DNA of 64,000 nucleotides from Lachnospiraceae bacterium (GCA_900759665.1 CAAEWE010000040.1:1-64000); one strand, 5' to 3'; numbered from the stretch's first letter, positions 43,183 through 55,400 are shown. Program-made: numbers and translations. The notes: generated by a model not told the origin, from the sequence alone.

Positions 43183-43523
43183 TTGGAGATGTCCGGGGAA
43201 AATAAATGGACCAAGAGCACCAAAAATCAGGTGAAACGTCTGGCTTCCCTGGTGGGACAACTCATTACCCTTTCGAAGATGGACGAAGGGGACGGTGCGG
43301 CGGAGACAAAGGGACGAAAGCTTGTGTGTGATATTGAAGACTGGACATGCTCTTTGAGAGGTTTTATCGCAGTGATGCCTCGAGAAATTCAGCAACTGGC
43401 GGCAGTGGTATTGGCTTGTCTGTTGCAAAGGCAGTGGCAGAGGCACATCATGGCAAGCTGACGGCAGAGAGTAAGGATGGCAAAAGCCTTACGATCACGT
43501 TGACGGTGGGACCGGCTGTATAA
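43183..43523 (+). pseudogene. Decayed sensor histidine kinase
   Basis: One frame from 43183 gives KWTKSTKNQVKRLASLVGQL followed by ITLSKMDEG, a dimerisation helix of a HisKA-type kinase. A different frame, from about 43350, gives RFYRSDASR, then GGSGIGLSVAKAVAEAHHGK and ending TVGPAV at a TAA (43521-43523), the C-terminal ATPase part with its G2 box. The N-box and G1 region between are missing and the frames differ. The sensor domain and start are gone. The 650-bp stretch between the triad operon and the next gene holds only this relic, the terminator and the repeats. Confidence 0.8.
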
Positions 43524-43630
43524 GGGGATTGTATTTTTGAGGAATGGGAGTATAATAGGAGCCGAAAAAAGAAATACGGATATCGCAGAGAGAAGAGATA
43601 TCTTCAATAAAAAAAGAAAAGAGTGATAAT

Positions 43631-44437
43631 ATGTCTGCTACACTGAAAAAAATTCCAAGGGAAACAGAGGTTGAGGAGGTTTTTGGCAAAATACTTCAGT
43701 CACCGGAGGCTTGTGGACGGTTGGAAGAAATCTTTTATGACCGTTTTTCGGAGGAGAATATATCTCCGGATACGAGATCACAGCATTTTGCAAAAGCTCT
43801 TTTTTCGGCATATGAAAATCAGGATATCAGCGCTCTTCTGTTGGAAATCTGCCAGCGGAGTATGTTCGACCTGCTTCGGGAGGCATATCTGATCCCGAAA
43901 CGATTTCATGGTAAAGCGGGGGACAATCCGGTGTTGCTTACAGATGTGGATGGAAATAAGCAGGAAACAGAAAAACGCAAAATTTCTTCTCACGAATGGA
44001 ATAAGTATCAGGAGATATTGAAAAATCATGTCTGTGCACCGAGATCAAAGATCTATCTTGCAGATGGATATGATATTGTGCGCCGTTATACGGATGATCT
44101 GGACATTAAAGAGGACTATGTAAATCCAAAGCGGGGAATTTTTATTCTGTATGCGCTTCCGGACACGGCAGCTCTTGGAATGAGTGAAGCACAGGCGTAT
44201 GCGATCATATGGGATGCCTTTCAGCAGATTCAGAAATGCGCTCTTTCGGCAATGGTGTATTATGGTCAGGAAACTGGCTTGAAGAGTGAACGCAAATTTG
44301 ATGAGATCGGTGTGCTTCTTCCAATCAGGCAGTTTGAAAAAAAGATATTACATCATCTTACGGAAATTGACGGCATTGTGTTGGCAAGCAGAGAAGAGCT
44401 GATGAAAAAAGCAGGAAAAGATAGTCTGGAGCTATGA
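43631..44437 (+). CDS. Hypothetical protein
   Basis: A 268-aa soluble protein with no domain I recognise. It is acidic-basic mixed, has no signal peptide or membrane segment, and contains NPKRGIFILYALPDTAALGM and a long helix-rich N-terminal half (~1-95). A possible promoter TTGTAT/TATAAT (43529-43556, spacer 16) lies upstream. Its end overlaps the convergent LysR gene by 6 bp. No role is evident from the neighbours. Confidence 0.6.
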   Translation: MSATLKKIPRETEVEEVFGKILQSPEACGRLEEIFYDRFSEENISPDTRSQHFAKALFSAYENQDISALLLEICQRSMFDLLREAYLIPKRFHGKAGDNPVLLTDVDGNKQETEKRKISSHEWNKYQEILKNHVCAPRSKIYLADGYDIVRRYTDDLDIKEDYVNPKRGIFILYALPDTAALGMSEAQAYAIIWDAFQQIQKCALSAMVYYGQETGLKSERKFDEIGVLLPIRQFEKKILHHLTEIDGIVLASREELMKKAGKDSLEL

Positions 44438-45319
44438 TTGCAGAATCAGATCCTTCAGTTTTTTTGCCGCACTACTCAAAGGTCTTTGAAAGTCTGAAAC
44501 CATACAAATGTGACGACACGGAATGGTTTCCTGTAACTGTATGGGAATCACCTCATGGCTTTGAATAGCAGGAATTGCCATAAATTCCGGAATAAAAGCA
44601 AGTCCCAGCTCGGACTTGACGAGAGGCAGGATCTGGTCTGTCGTTGCAGCCTCTGTATCCGGTTCCAATTCCAGGCCATAGGAAAGAAATAGCTGATGAT
44701 AAAATGCAAAGGTCATGGTTTCTTTGCCCAGACAGATCAGGGGATAATTTTGCAGCTCCCACAAGGACAGAGTCTGGCTGCTTAATGCAGTAAATGTTTT
44801 ACCGCCGATCAGAACCTCCCGGAAGGATTGAAGTTTTACCTCCTTCAAGGGAGGTTTTGCCGTTGTAGGAGTGGTAACGACTGCAAAATCGATTTCTCCG
44901 TTTTTGACCGCATCCACTGCCTGAGGAGTAGAATGATTGTAAATTTTAAGACGGATACCGGGGTATGTCATATGAAAAATTTTGAGCCGCTCCAACAGGT
45001 AAATGCTGAGTGCGGTTTCGCTGGCACCGATGGAAATGCTGCCGTGCTCCAGACCGGTGCTTTCGGTAAGTTCTTCCTCTGCCAGCTGTAATTGTGCCAT
45101 GGCGGCAGATACTCTTGTGTAAAGACGTTCTCCCTCCGGTGTGAGCCGGACACCGCGGTTTGTTCGGATAAAGAGGGTACAGTGGATTTCGCATTCCAGA
45201 CAATTCATGGCACGGGTAATATTTGGCTGGCTGTTTCCAAGAACCCTTGCGGCTTTCGTGAGACTGCCGTATTTGGCTACATAATAAAATATCTTATAGT
45301 ATTCAAAATTTATATTCAT
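44432..45319 (-). CDS. LysR-family transcriptional regulator
   Basis: A 295-aa regulator. Residues ~1-60 form the winged helix: YYKIFYYVAKYGSLTKAARV, QPNITRAMN and LEGERLY-type wing with RLTPEGERLYTRV. The rest is the two-lobed effector-binding domain. The ATG at 45319 is preceded by AGGATTTTT and gives the usual family start. The ATG 12 bp upstream lacks a ribosome site. It is divergent from purA with a 180-bp gap that holds repeated ATATCA sequences, so it may regulate purA or itself. The effector is unknown. Confidence 0.9.
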   Translation of the reverse strand: MNINFEYYKIFYYVAKYGSLTKAARVLGNSQPNITRAMNCLECEIHCTLFIRTNRGVRLTPEGERLYTRVSAAMAQLQLAEEELTESTGLEHGSISIGASETALSIYLLERLKIFHMTYPGIRLKIYNHSTPQAVDAVKNGEIDFAVVTTPTTAKPPLKEVKLQSFREVLIGGKTFTALSSQTLSLWELQNYPLICLGKETMTFAFYHQLFLSYGLELEPDTEAATTDQILPLVKSELGLAFIPEFMAIPAIQSHEVIPIQLQETIPCRHICMVSDFQRPLSSAAKKLKDLILQS

Positions 45320-45364
45320 AAAAATCCTCATTTCTGAGCGTTTATCGCACGCATTTCCTTCTGG

Positions 45365-45431
45365 TATATCAAAATGTTATATCAGTCATATCAATAATAG
45401 CTTTTACATATTTCCACATGGTCAGTATAAT
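45365..45431. promoter_or_regulatory. Intergenic LysR-purA control region
   Basis: TATATCA (45365-45371), TTATATCA (45377-45384) and CATATCA (45387-45393) repeat within 30 bp and are candidate LysR sites. Just downstream, TTTACA (45403-45408) and TATAAT (45426-45431), spaced by 17 bp, form the purA promoter. Confidence 0.55.
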
Positions 45432-45499
45432 AAATCTCGAAGAAAAAAACAAGATGTTCTGGGACTTGTAAAGTCTATAAACACAGAGGAGGAAGAATT

Positions 45500-46801
45500 A
45501 TGCTGACAGCTGTAACGGGAATAAACTGGGGCGATGAGGGAAAAGGCAGAGTGATCGATCTGCTTGCCGGACAGGCAGATGTGGTTGTGCGTTATCAGGG
45601 AGGAAATAATGCCGGGCACACCGTAGTGACAGAGCAGGGAAAATTTATTTTGAATCTGATTCCCTCCGGTATTTTACATTCAGGTGTGACCTGCGTTCTA
45701 GGAGATGGAATGGTCGTTGATCCGGAGCATCTGGAAAATGAGATCCAAAAGCTGCGGGAAAAGGATGTGGCAGTATCACCGAAAAATCTGAAAATTTCCA
45801 CCAGAGCCACAATTTCTATGCCCTGGCACCGGATACAGGATGAATTGGAGGAGGATCGTCTGGCCAGAAGCGGAGCGGCATTTGGTTCCACCAGAAGGGG
45901 GATTGCCTATGCTTACAGTGATAAATACCGCAAAAAAACATTGCGTATGGGAGATCTGCTCCGGTTAGACGAAGAGAATATGAAGGCACGTCTGAAAATG
46001 ATGCTGGATGCCAAAAATATGGAGCTTGCAGGCTGCTATCATCAGGAACCCATGTCGTTTCCGGCGCTTTATAAATGGTGTGAAGAGCAGGCAGAAAAAT
46101 TCAAGGCTTATATTTGCGGCACCGGGGAATTTCTGGATGAATCATTGAAGAAAGGCAAAAAAGTCATTCTGGAGGCACAGCTTGGAGCGATGAGAGATAT
46201 TGATTATGGCATCTTTCCGTATACTTCCAGCTCATCTACAATCGCCGCATATGCTCCGATCGGGGCAGGGATTCCGGCACACGTTCCCGATCACGTCGTC
46301 GGCGTGCTGAAAGCATATTCTACATGTGTAGGAGCAGGACCTTTTGTGGCTGAAACGGCAATGCCGCAATCCTGGCTGGATATGCTTAGAAGGCTGGGAG
46401 GAGAATATGGTGCAGCCACAGGAAGACCACGGCGGGTAGGTCCTGTGGATATACCGGCCAGCCGTTACGGCTTAAAGTGTCAGAATGCAGATAAAATTGC
46501 GCTTACAAAGCTGGATGTGCTGAGTGCGTTTACAGAAATTCCGGTAATTACCGGATATCGATACGGAGATCAGATGACAGACAGATTTGATCCGGGCTGT
46601 GATCTGGAAAAATATGAACCGGTAGTGGAAACCATACCGGGGTGGCAGCAGAGTATTTCCAAGTGCCGCACCTGGGAAGAGCTTCCCGACAATGCAAAGG
46701 CATATATTGCATTGCTGGAGAAGCTGCTGGATCACGAAATCCAATTTGTTTCCGTAGGAGCTAAGAGAGACGAATATCTCCTGAAGGGATCGTGGATCTG
46801 A
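45500..46801 (+). CDS. purA: Adenylosuccinate synthetase
   Basis: A 433-aa enzyme that couples IMP and aspartate with GTP to form adenylosuccinate, the first step from IMP to AMP. Motifs visible: GINWGDEGKGRVIDLL (GTP/Mg site), QGGNNAGHTVV, STRRGIAYAYSDKY and the C-terminal GRPRRVGPVDIPASRYG. Length is normal. GGAGGAAG precedes the ATG. It is transcribed divergently from the LysR gene, and no other pur gene is nearby. Regulation by that LysR protein is possible but not shown. Confidence 0.96.
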   Translation: MLTAVTGINWGDEGKGRVIDLLAGQADVVVRYQGGNNAGHTVVTEQGKFILNLIPSGILHSGVTCVLGDGMVVDPEHLENEIQKLREKDVAVSPKNLKISTRATISMPWHRIQDELEEDRLARSGAAFGSTRRGIAYAYSDKYRKKTLRMGDLLRLDEENMKARLKMMLDAKNMELAGCYHQEPMSFPALYKWCEEQAEKFKAYICGTGEFLDESLKKGKKVILEAQLGAMRDIDYGIFPYTSSSSTIAAYAPIGAGIPAHVPDHVVGVLKAYSTCVGAGPFVAETAMPQSWLDMLRRLGGEYGAATGRPRRVGPVDIPASRYGLKCQNADKIALTKLDVLSAFTEIPVITGYRYGDQMTDRFDPGCDLEKYEPVVETIPGWQQSISKCRTWEELPDNAKAYIALLEKLLDHEIQFVSVGAKRDEYLLKGSWI

Positions 46802-46802
46802 T

Positions 46803-48131
46803 TCAGGTGCAGTAACGGAATGACTTATCCGTGATAATGCGGGCGAATATCAAACCAAGAGGCAGGGCCATAATGATCAGCATTGCAGATGCAAACCAGG
46901 AAGCTGAGGTGGTCAGAGACATAATGCCCAGATTATAAACTGCCTTGTAAAGATACAGACCGGGAACCATGATCACGATGGCGGGAACTGTGATGGAGAT
47001 TCGTGGATAGCCAAGTTTATTTTTGAGCAGAGATGCTAAAATACCGGCAGTCAATGCCCCGATGAAAGCAGCGGCAGCAGGCGGGATTGTCACGAAATCT
47101 ACCAGTTCCAGATGAAGTGTATTTGCAATGGCGCCAATAAAAGCAGCGGCGGCAGCAATGGACCGAGGGCTGTTAAACATAATAGAGAAACCGAATACAC
47201 CACCAAAGCTTGTGATCAGCCGGAATAATAAAAGTGTTCCGGCTGATAAATTTAATGGCGGAAAGTCCATTGGCTTTAAATGAAACAGTAGTGCCATGAT
47301 CCAAGCGGTAATGGTTGCCACCACAATGATCACGATGGCATATGCCAGACGTTCCAGACCGGAACGCATATCCAGCTTGGCGAGATCAATACCACTGGTG
47401 ATAAATGGAAAGCCCGGAATAATAAACAGCATTGAACAGATATATCCTGCTTCATGCTGCAGCGACACGGAGAAAAATGTTTCGGCCAGCTTGAGAGCCC
47501 CCACATAAATCAGGCAGGCGGCAGCAACGGAGGACACAATGCACAGAAATAATGTAAAATGATGCTTTGTCAATTTACACCGCAGAAAATTACCGATACC
47601 GGCACCGAGAAAAGCGAGGATCATTTCATTCAGATCGCCTCCCAGCAGAAATGTAAAGCATCCACATGCCAGAGCAGCAGCGAATCCCAAAGCCACAGGA
47701 GAATAAAGTCCGTGGAGCTGTTCGATCTCGTCCAATTGGGCATGAAGTTGTTCTCCGGATAAAGTATCACATTTTTTGGGAAATTCCTGAACAAAATGCT
47801 CCAGCCGATTCAGTTTGGAGGTATTTACACCAGTGTTGGTCAGGCAGAGAGACTGGGAAAAGCAATGATCGCCGTCAAAACAGGTGTAATCAATAGACAT
47901 AAGTCCGATATTGGCGGTGCATGTGATATTCAGCTGTTCTGCTAATGAATTCATAGAGCTACGAACTCTCCAGGCTCCTGTTCCGCAGGATAACAGCATA
48001 AGACCGGTTCGTCCGATAATGGAAGCCTTTTCGGTGAGGCTTGCGCTGCGGATATTGATATTTTCCATCTGACTGGCATAATCATGCCAGTATATTTCCA
48101 TATGATTCTGAGGTAATGTGTTTGTCTGCAT
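46803..48131 (-). CDS. ThrE-type threonine/serine exporter (fused DUF1212 and DUF3815)
   Basis: A 442-aa membrane protein. The N-terminal ~120 residues are soluble and fit the cytoplasmic part of the ThrE family. Ten or so membrane segments follow between ~145 and 435. Most Firmicutes encode the two halves as separate genes. Here both are in one chain, as in the Corynebacterium ThrE form. AAGGAAGTG precedes the ATG. It converges on purA with one base between stop codons. Export of serine or threonine is inferred from the family. Confidence 0.85.
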   Translation of the reverse strand: MQTNTLPQNHMEIYWHDYASQMENINIRSASLTEKASIIGRTGLMLLSCGTGAWRVRSSMNSLAEQLNITCTANIGLMSIDYTCFDGDHCFSQSLCLTNTGVNTSKLNRLEHFVQEFPKKCDTLSGEQLHAQLDEIEQLHGLYSPVALGFAAALACGCFTFLLGGDLNEMILAFLGAGIGNFLRCKLTKHHFTLFLCIVSSVAAACLIYVGALKLAETFFSVSLQHEAGYICSMLFIIPGFPFITSGIDLAKLDMRSGLERLAYAIVIIVVATITAWIMALLFHLKPMDFPPLNLSAGTLLLFRLITSFGGVFGFSIMFNSPRSIAAAAAFIGAIANTLHLELVDFVTIPPAAAAFIGALTAGILASLLKNKLGYPRISITVPAIVIMVPGLYLYKAVYNLGIMSLTTSASWFASAMLIIMALPLGLIFARIITDKSFRYCT

Positions 48132-48359
48132 TTTATCACTTCCTTGACAGCAAGTTTCTTATTTATAAATCGATTGATTTGTATTTAGTATAAAACGAAC
48201 CAGAGAAAAGTCAAGAAGCATTCTCATCCTTTGTTTTACTCCTGCCGCGAAAAATTTTGAAAAAAATATGGACAATCGCATGTTATACTACATCATCCGT
48301 AAATGGTGTGGGAAAAACAATAACAAAGTGAAGCTGATCACAACAAAAAGAGGCAGGGA

Positions 48360-49403
48360 ATGAATTATTATAATATCTTACAAATTGATGAAAATGCTTC
48401 GCCTGAGGAGATCAAGCAGGCATATCACAAAATGGCAAGGCTTTTTCATCCGGATAATTTTAATGGCTCACGGGAAGATGCTGAAGAGCAGATGAGAAAA
48501 ATTAATGAGGCATATAAAGTTTTGTCTGATCCGGAAATGAAGAATAAATATGATGAGAAAATGTGGGCAAAGGAAGAAACGGATCCGCCGGGGCAGAAGA
48601 AGTCCGGGGAAGAGCATACATCGGAGCCGGACAGAGACGACAGCTGTGTTCCGGAGCCAGTGGTGGAAAACGAGATAAGCGGGTGTTTTTCCTCCTGTCT
48701 TTCTAAAATCATCGAATGGATTATTTGTTTAGGAGTATTCTGTTTTATTCTGAATCATTTTAATGTGTTAGAAAAAGTCCGGGATTTTGTGGACACCAGC
48801 CCTGTAAGCGATGTGTTGGAAAAACTGGATACAGATTCGGATGTTGGGGAGATGTCACCGGAAACAGTTGTCAAAACGTATCTGAAAGACATCAAGGCTG
48901 GAAAGACAAAAAGTGCAAATGAACTGTTTAGCGAAGATGCTGACAAAATGTTTCATAAAGGAACGGTCAAGGAATTTAATAAACTTATTAATCACATATA
49001 TTATGGCGCGGAAAAGGACGCACCATTATATCCTTTGTTTGAGGAGATAAGGAAATTTTCTTATAAAATTATTTCCTCCGCGAAAGAGGGAGATAAAGCA
49101 AAGGTACTAGTTCATATTGAAAACTGCGATATTGCATTAGTGGAGGGTCTTTTAATGCAGGCAGATCCGGACGAGATTGCTTCTATGAGTGACTATAAAT
49201 TGCGCAGAGTTGTAAGGAAAGCACTGGAGAAATATAAAGAGGATTGTCTTATTGATGTGGATGCGACCTTTGTATTGGTCCGGGAGGATGGGTGGAAAAT
49301 AAAAAAGATCAAACCGTTAAAAAGATTTGGAAAAGTTATTGTCGGGCAGGCGGATGAGCTGATTCTTGCTCTGAATGGAGAGACGGTAGATGATACGGAT
49401 TAG
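48360..49403 (+). CDS. DnaJ-domain membrane protein
   Basis: A 347-aa protein. An N-terminal J domain (residues 1-~65: YYNILQIDENASPEEIKQAY and HPDN with the HPD motif at about 31-33) would stimulate an Hsp70 ATPase. A charged linker follows to ~105, one membrane segment lies near 118-138, and an extracytoplasmic or cytoplasmic C-terminal domain of ~200 residues follows, which has no recognised fold. It lacks the Gly/Phe and zinc-finger regions of true DnaJ. AGAGGCAGGGA precedes the ATG. It stands just upstream of the giant surface protein and could assist its export. Confidence 0.85.
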   Translation: MNYYNILQIDENASPEEIKQAYHKMARLFHPDNFNGSREDAEEQMRKINEAYKVLSDPEMKNKYDEKMWAKEETDPPGQKKSGEEHTSEPDRDDSCVPEPVVENEISGCFSSCLSKIIEWIICLGVFCFILNHFNVLEKVRDFVDTSPVSDVLEKLDTDSDVGEMSPETVVKTYLKDIKAGKTKSANELFSEDADKMFHKGTVKEFNKLINHIYYGAEKDAPLYPLFEEIRKFSYKIISSAKEGDKAKVLVHIENCDIALVEGLLMQADPDEIASMSDYKLRRVVRKALEKYKEDCLIDVDATFVLVREDGWKIKKIKPLKRFGKVIVGQADELILALNGETVDDTD

Positions 49404-49454
49404 GTGAAAGAACAATATCTGTAATCCGGATTTATAAAAAGAGACAAGGAAAGG

Positions 49455-52400
49455 ATGGTTAAGAATATGAAAAAGACAAAAAAAGCAATTATTGCGGCTG
49501 TGATATTTTGCCTGCTGGTTACACAGATGCCGGTAACCGGTGCAAAGGCGGGCGAGAGAGACAGCCTGACAACCGTTCCAACCGGGTATACGGCAATCCG
49601 CACCCCGGAGGAGCTTCGTGATGTTGATGGAAATCTGAATGGAAAATACATCCTCATGAATGACATTGATCTGTCCGAGGCAACTTCGGCGGGGGGAACA
49701 CTGGACAGCGGAAATGGATGGAAGCCCATCGAAGGTTTCCGGGGAATTTTAAATGGAAACGGTTACCAGATCAAAGGGCTTCATCAGTTTGGAAATGCAG
49801 GGGAAGCAAATAACTATAATTCTGGTTTATTTGCGGATATCTCAGGAGCCCAGATAAAGAATCTTGGTTTGACAGATTGCAGCATTACTGCACAGGAAAT
49901 TGGATTTTATGCAGGGGTGCTTGTTGGTAATGCAGAAAATTCCACAATATCCAATTGCTATACAACAGGTGTGATGGAAATTAAATCATCGGACAACCGG
50001 GAAAGTGTATCGGCAGGAGGAATTGCCGGACATAGCAAAGGGTCAAAGATACAGAATTCTTTTTCTATTTGCAATATTACCTGCAAAAATGAGGATCGCT
50101 TATTGGGAAGTGGAAGTATTGTTGGTGGAATTCTGGGAGATACGGAAAACAGCGGTACGATTGAAAAGTGTTATTTTGCAGGAGGATTGACGGTATCCGG
50201 CATTCAGTCCTGTCAGCCGGTTGCAGGATACGAGAAAAACTGCAGTATCAGTAATACATATTATCTGAAGGGCAGTACGGTTGTTGATGGGAAAACAATA
50301 AGCGGCGGTGTTCTGGCATCACAGATGAACCAGAAGAGCAGCTTTGCAGGATTTGATTTTGACAGTGACTGGGTGATTGATGAGGATGCAGAGTATCAAT
50401 ATCCACAGCTTATTGCAAATCGTTATTACAATCTGGTATCTATGAAAATCTCACAGGCACCGAAGGAACAGACCTTCGAGTGCAGGGATGCATTTCAGGC
50501 AACCGAAGGAAGCCTTGCGTTGACCTATGACAGAGGAAATACCAGGAGTGTCCCTATTACGGAGGATATGATAAGTGGTTATAAAATGGACACGGTAGGA
50601 ACATATACACTGGCGGTATCCTATCGGGGATTTGTAGATCATTACGACATTGAAGTGAAGTATGTGTCTGTAAAATCTATTACATTGTCAAAAACAACCG
50701 TAGAAGATCTGGAAAAAACAGATACCGTTAAGCTTTCTGCAACGGTTTTGCCGAAAAATGCAACAGAGCCGGATGTTACATGGAAATCCGGTAATAATCA
50801 GGTTGCAGAGGTATCTCAGGATGGTACGGTAACAGGTGTGGGAAAAGGAAGCACAGTTATTACCGTATATTCCAGTGACAAAAAGGTTCAGGCGCAGTGC
50901 AGCGTCAATGTAACGATCAGGGATCATCAGATCCGTTATGTGCTGAATGGCGGTGAAAATAATGTCAACAATCCATCGTCCTATACCGTGGATGATAGCA
51001 TAGACCTTTTGCCGGCTACAAAGAAAGGCTATGATTTCACCGGCTGGTATGCAGATGCAGGATTAAAAAATAAAGTTTCCGGGATTGATGTGCGCAAGCG
51101 TACGGATTATGTTCTTTATGCAGGCTGGAAGGAAACGCCGTATGCCGTTACTTATGTCGATCAGGAGGAACAGGGATATACTCATAACAACCCGGATACA
51201 ATTACGGTTGGGATGGGAGTGCTGCAATTAAAGGATGCGACCCGCAAAGGCTATGATTTTACCGGCTGGTACACAGATAAAGCGTTGACCAATAAGGTTT
51301 CCGGTCTGGATTGTACAAAAGCGGAAAATGTGAGTCTTTATGCGGGCTGGACGGAAACGCCATATACGATTACTTATGCCGGACAGAGTGAGCAGGGGTA
51401 TACCCATGAAAATCCCTATATCGTGACCATTACAATGGGAAGCGTCCCATTGGCTGATGCAAAAAGGAAAGGTTATACCTTTAAGGGCTGGTATGCAGAT
51501 GAAAGCCTGACAAAACCGGTATTTGATATTGACTGCACAAAGGCGGAGGATATTACGGTATATCCGAAATGGGAAGAAACAACCTATACGATCAAATATG
51601 CCAATCAGGATGAGCAGGGTTATACACATGAGAACCCACATGCGGTCACGATCGGTATGGGAATGGTTGAATTAAAAAATGCCGTGCGGAAAGGCTATGA
51701 TTTTACCGGCTGGTATACGGACGAAGCATTAACCGATAAAGTTACAAAGGTAGACTGCACAGAGGCAAAGGATGTGATGCTTTATGCAGGCTGGACGGAA
51801 ACGGAGTATACCGTTACTTATGCGGAGCAGGGACAACAGGGTTACACTCATGACAATCCATACACGATCACTATTACTAAGGGAACGATCGTATTAAAGG
51901 ATGCCCAGAGAAAAGGCTATCTTTTTAAGGGGTGGTATAGCGATGAAAAATGTGAAAATCCGGCTCCGGTCATAGATTGTACCCGGGCGGAAGATATTAC
52001 ATTGTATCCGAAATGGGAAGAGATAACATATAAAGTAACTTATGCCAATCAGAGTGAGCAGGGTTATTCCCATGAAAATCCTGACAAAATAACAGTTAGT
52101 ATGGGAAGGGTGGCTTTGAAGGATGCCATGCGGAAAGGTTACGATTTTACCGGCTGGTACACGGACGAAGCATTAACCCAGGGAGTAGATAAAATAGATT
52201 GTACCCAGGCTGCGGATGTGACTCTTTATGCGGGCTGGGCAGAAAAGGTGTATACCGTTACCTATGCGGATCAGAGCAGGCAGGGATATACCCATGATAA
52301 TCCATATAAAATTACTGTCACAAAAGGGAAGATAGCATTAAAAGATGCCCAGAGAAAAGGATATACCTTTAAAAACTGGTATAAAGACGAAAAACTGACG

Positions 52401-55400
52401 GATCCTGTATTTGAAATAGATTGTACCAAGGCACAGGATATTACGCTGTATCCGGGCTGGGAGGAAAACATATACAGCATTACTTATGCGGGACAGAGCG
52501 GGCAGGGATATACACATTCCAATCCGGAAACAATAAAAGTCAGCACCGGAAAGCTTGTACTCACAGACGCCCAGAGAAAAGGCTATGACTTTACAGGCTG
52601 GTATCTGGATAAGGCTTTAACGGAAAAGGTTTCCTATATTGACTGCAGCAAAGCGGAAAATGTAACGCTTTATGCGGGTTGGACGGAAAAATTGTATAAG
52701 GTTACCTATGCCGGACAGAGCGTGCAGAACTACACCCATGACAATCCGTATACGGTAACCGTGTCAATGGGAGCAATCGTATTGAAGGATGCAGTAAGAA
52801 AGGGATATACCTTTGCCGGCTGGTTCAAAGACGAAGGATTTGTTGATCCTGTTACAGAAATTGACTGTACCCGGGCGGAAGATATTACCGTATATCCGAA
52901 GTGGAAAGAAACACCGTATACCGTTACCTATGCGGATCAGAAGGAACAGGGCTATACCCATGACAATCCGGAGATCATTACGGTTGGTATGGGAAGTGCA
53001 GCGTTAAAAGATGCCGTGCGGAAGGGGTATGATTTTACCGGCTGGTATCTGGACAAGGAATTGAAATATAAGACTAGAAATATTGACTGCACAAAAGCAG
53101 AAAATGTTACGCTTTATGCGGGCTGGACGGAAACGCAGTATGAGGTTACTTATGCCGGGCAGGAAGAGCAGAAATATACTCACGATAATCTGACACAGGT
53201 AACGGTAACCATGGGGAAAATTGCATTAAAGGATGCGGCAAGAAAGGGATATACCTTTAAGGGCTGGTACGCAGATCAGGCTCTGAATCATCCTGTATCA
53301 GAAATTGACTGTACGCAGGCACAGGATATTACCTTCTATCCAAGATGGGAAGAAACAACCTATACCGTTACATATATGAACCGGAAAGAACAGGGATATG
53401 ATCATGATAATCCGGAGACAGTGACGATTTCCATGGGAAAGATTGCATTAAAGGATGCAAAGCGGGCTGGATATGTTTTTGCCGGTTGGTATACAGATGC
53501 CAGATTTACCAACAGTATCAGGGAACTCGATTGCAGTAAGGCAGAAAATATTACTTTGTATGCGGCATGGACTCCGATTAAATACGACATTACTTATGTA
53601 GTTGATTCCGGCCAAAACAGTGCAGATAATCCGGACAGTTACACCGTTGCCGATGGCGAGGTTACATTAAAGGATGCAGTATTCCATGATTATAAGTTTT
53701 TGGGCTGGTATGCGGATGATGATTATAAGGAAAAGATCACTTCTATAGATACTTCACTTATGAAAGATATTACCGTGTATGCGAAATGGGAAGAACCGGA
53801 ATATCGGATTCATCTTGAGGATGAACTGGGGGGACATGATCCGATCGTCTACAGGGAATCCCAGGGAAAGGTTTCTTTGACGGATATCGAGAGAGCAGGT
53901 GCCGTATTTGATGGCTGGTATCTGGATGATCAGTATACGGAACGTGTCACAGAGATTGACTGCACGCAATGTAAGGATGTTACGGTTTATGCGAAGTGGA
54001 TCCTCACAAAATACAAGATCGAATATAAATTGGACAAGGGAATCAACGATGCGGATAATCCAAGTGAATACACGGTAAAGGATAAAGAGATCACATTAAA
54101 GGCAGCAGTCAGAGGTGGCTATATTTTTGATGGCTGGTATTTGGAGCCGGATTTTGTAAATAAGGTAGAAAAAATAAACACAGAAATTATGACGGATCTG
54201 GTTTTGTATCCGAAATGGAACAGGGATGAGACGGGGGTTACTTATCAGATCAAAAGTGATTCCATGACTCTGAATTTTAAACCGGCGGGATGTGATTATG
54301 AAATGATCGTACTTCCAAGCCGTGGAAAGCTGCAATTTGCTCCGCACGATTCAAGCTATTGCAGATTTAGTTTGTTGACAGCGGCGCAATGGGATATCAT
54401 TGCACAGGGAGATAGTGATGCGATTGCCAAGCTGGATATCAAAGATTATTACCGCGTCAGTGATCTGTCCGGGGAATATGCAGCAGGAACCTATTATTTA
54501 TATATGGTACCGTCCGTGTTAAACTGGAGTTCCGTTACAAACAAGGACGAGAAGATTAATTATATCTTTTATCCGAAATGTACGGTTTCTTATTCGCTGG
54601 ATGACAAACAAGTGGCGTTTGATTCCTACTATCTTCAGGATGATTCTGAGGAAATGCAGCTTACCCTTCCAGATATAAAAGGCTACACGGTGGAAGGCTT
54701 GTATTTCGATACGGATTATAAAGAAAAGGCACGTATTGATAAGTGGTTTGGAAAGGACTGGGTGGTATATCCAAAAGTAACGCCTGTGACATATACCGTT
54801 TCCTATAAATTAAATGGAGGGGAAAATGCCGAGGGAAACATTTCGGAGTATACGATAAAGGACAGTACATTCCAGCTATTGGATCCGGTCAGAGACGATT
54901 ATGATTTTCAGGGCTGGTATACAGATGCCGCTTTTCGCAATAAAATTGACAGCATTGATCCTTCCGGATGTAAAAATCTGGTCTTATATGCAAAGTGGAG
55001 TGCGAAAGAATATACGATAACATACGATATGGCGGGAGGAACCTGCACGTCTGCAAACCCGGCAAAGTATACCATAAATGATAGTGATTTTAAACTGAAC
55101 GAACCTGTCAAAACAGGATATACCTTTGACGGCTGGTATGACACAGATGGAAATAAGATTGTTGAAATTGCCGCTGCAGAACGCAGAAGCTACAGTCTGA
55201 TGGCGAAATGGAAGGTGAATACTTATAATATTACCTATAACATGGAAGAAGGAAGTGTCAACGATGCGGGCAACCCGCCAAGCTATACGGTAGAAGATGA
55301 AAATATCGTATTGAAAGCACCGGTTCGAAAGGGCTATGTATTTGACGGCTGGTATAATGCCAGCGGGAACAAGGTGGGGACGATCAACGTATCAGAATGT

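Noticed and set aside
43183..43461. Intact small gene of 92 codons
   Set aside because: Its product is a kinase dimerisation helix followed by out-of-frame ATPase sequence; the true frame continues elsewhere, so it is a relic.
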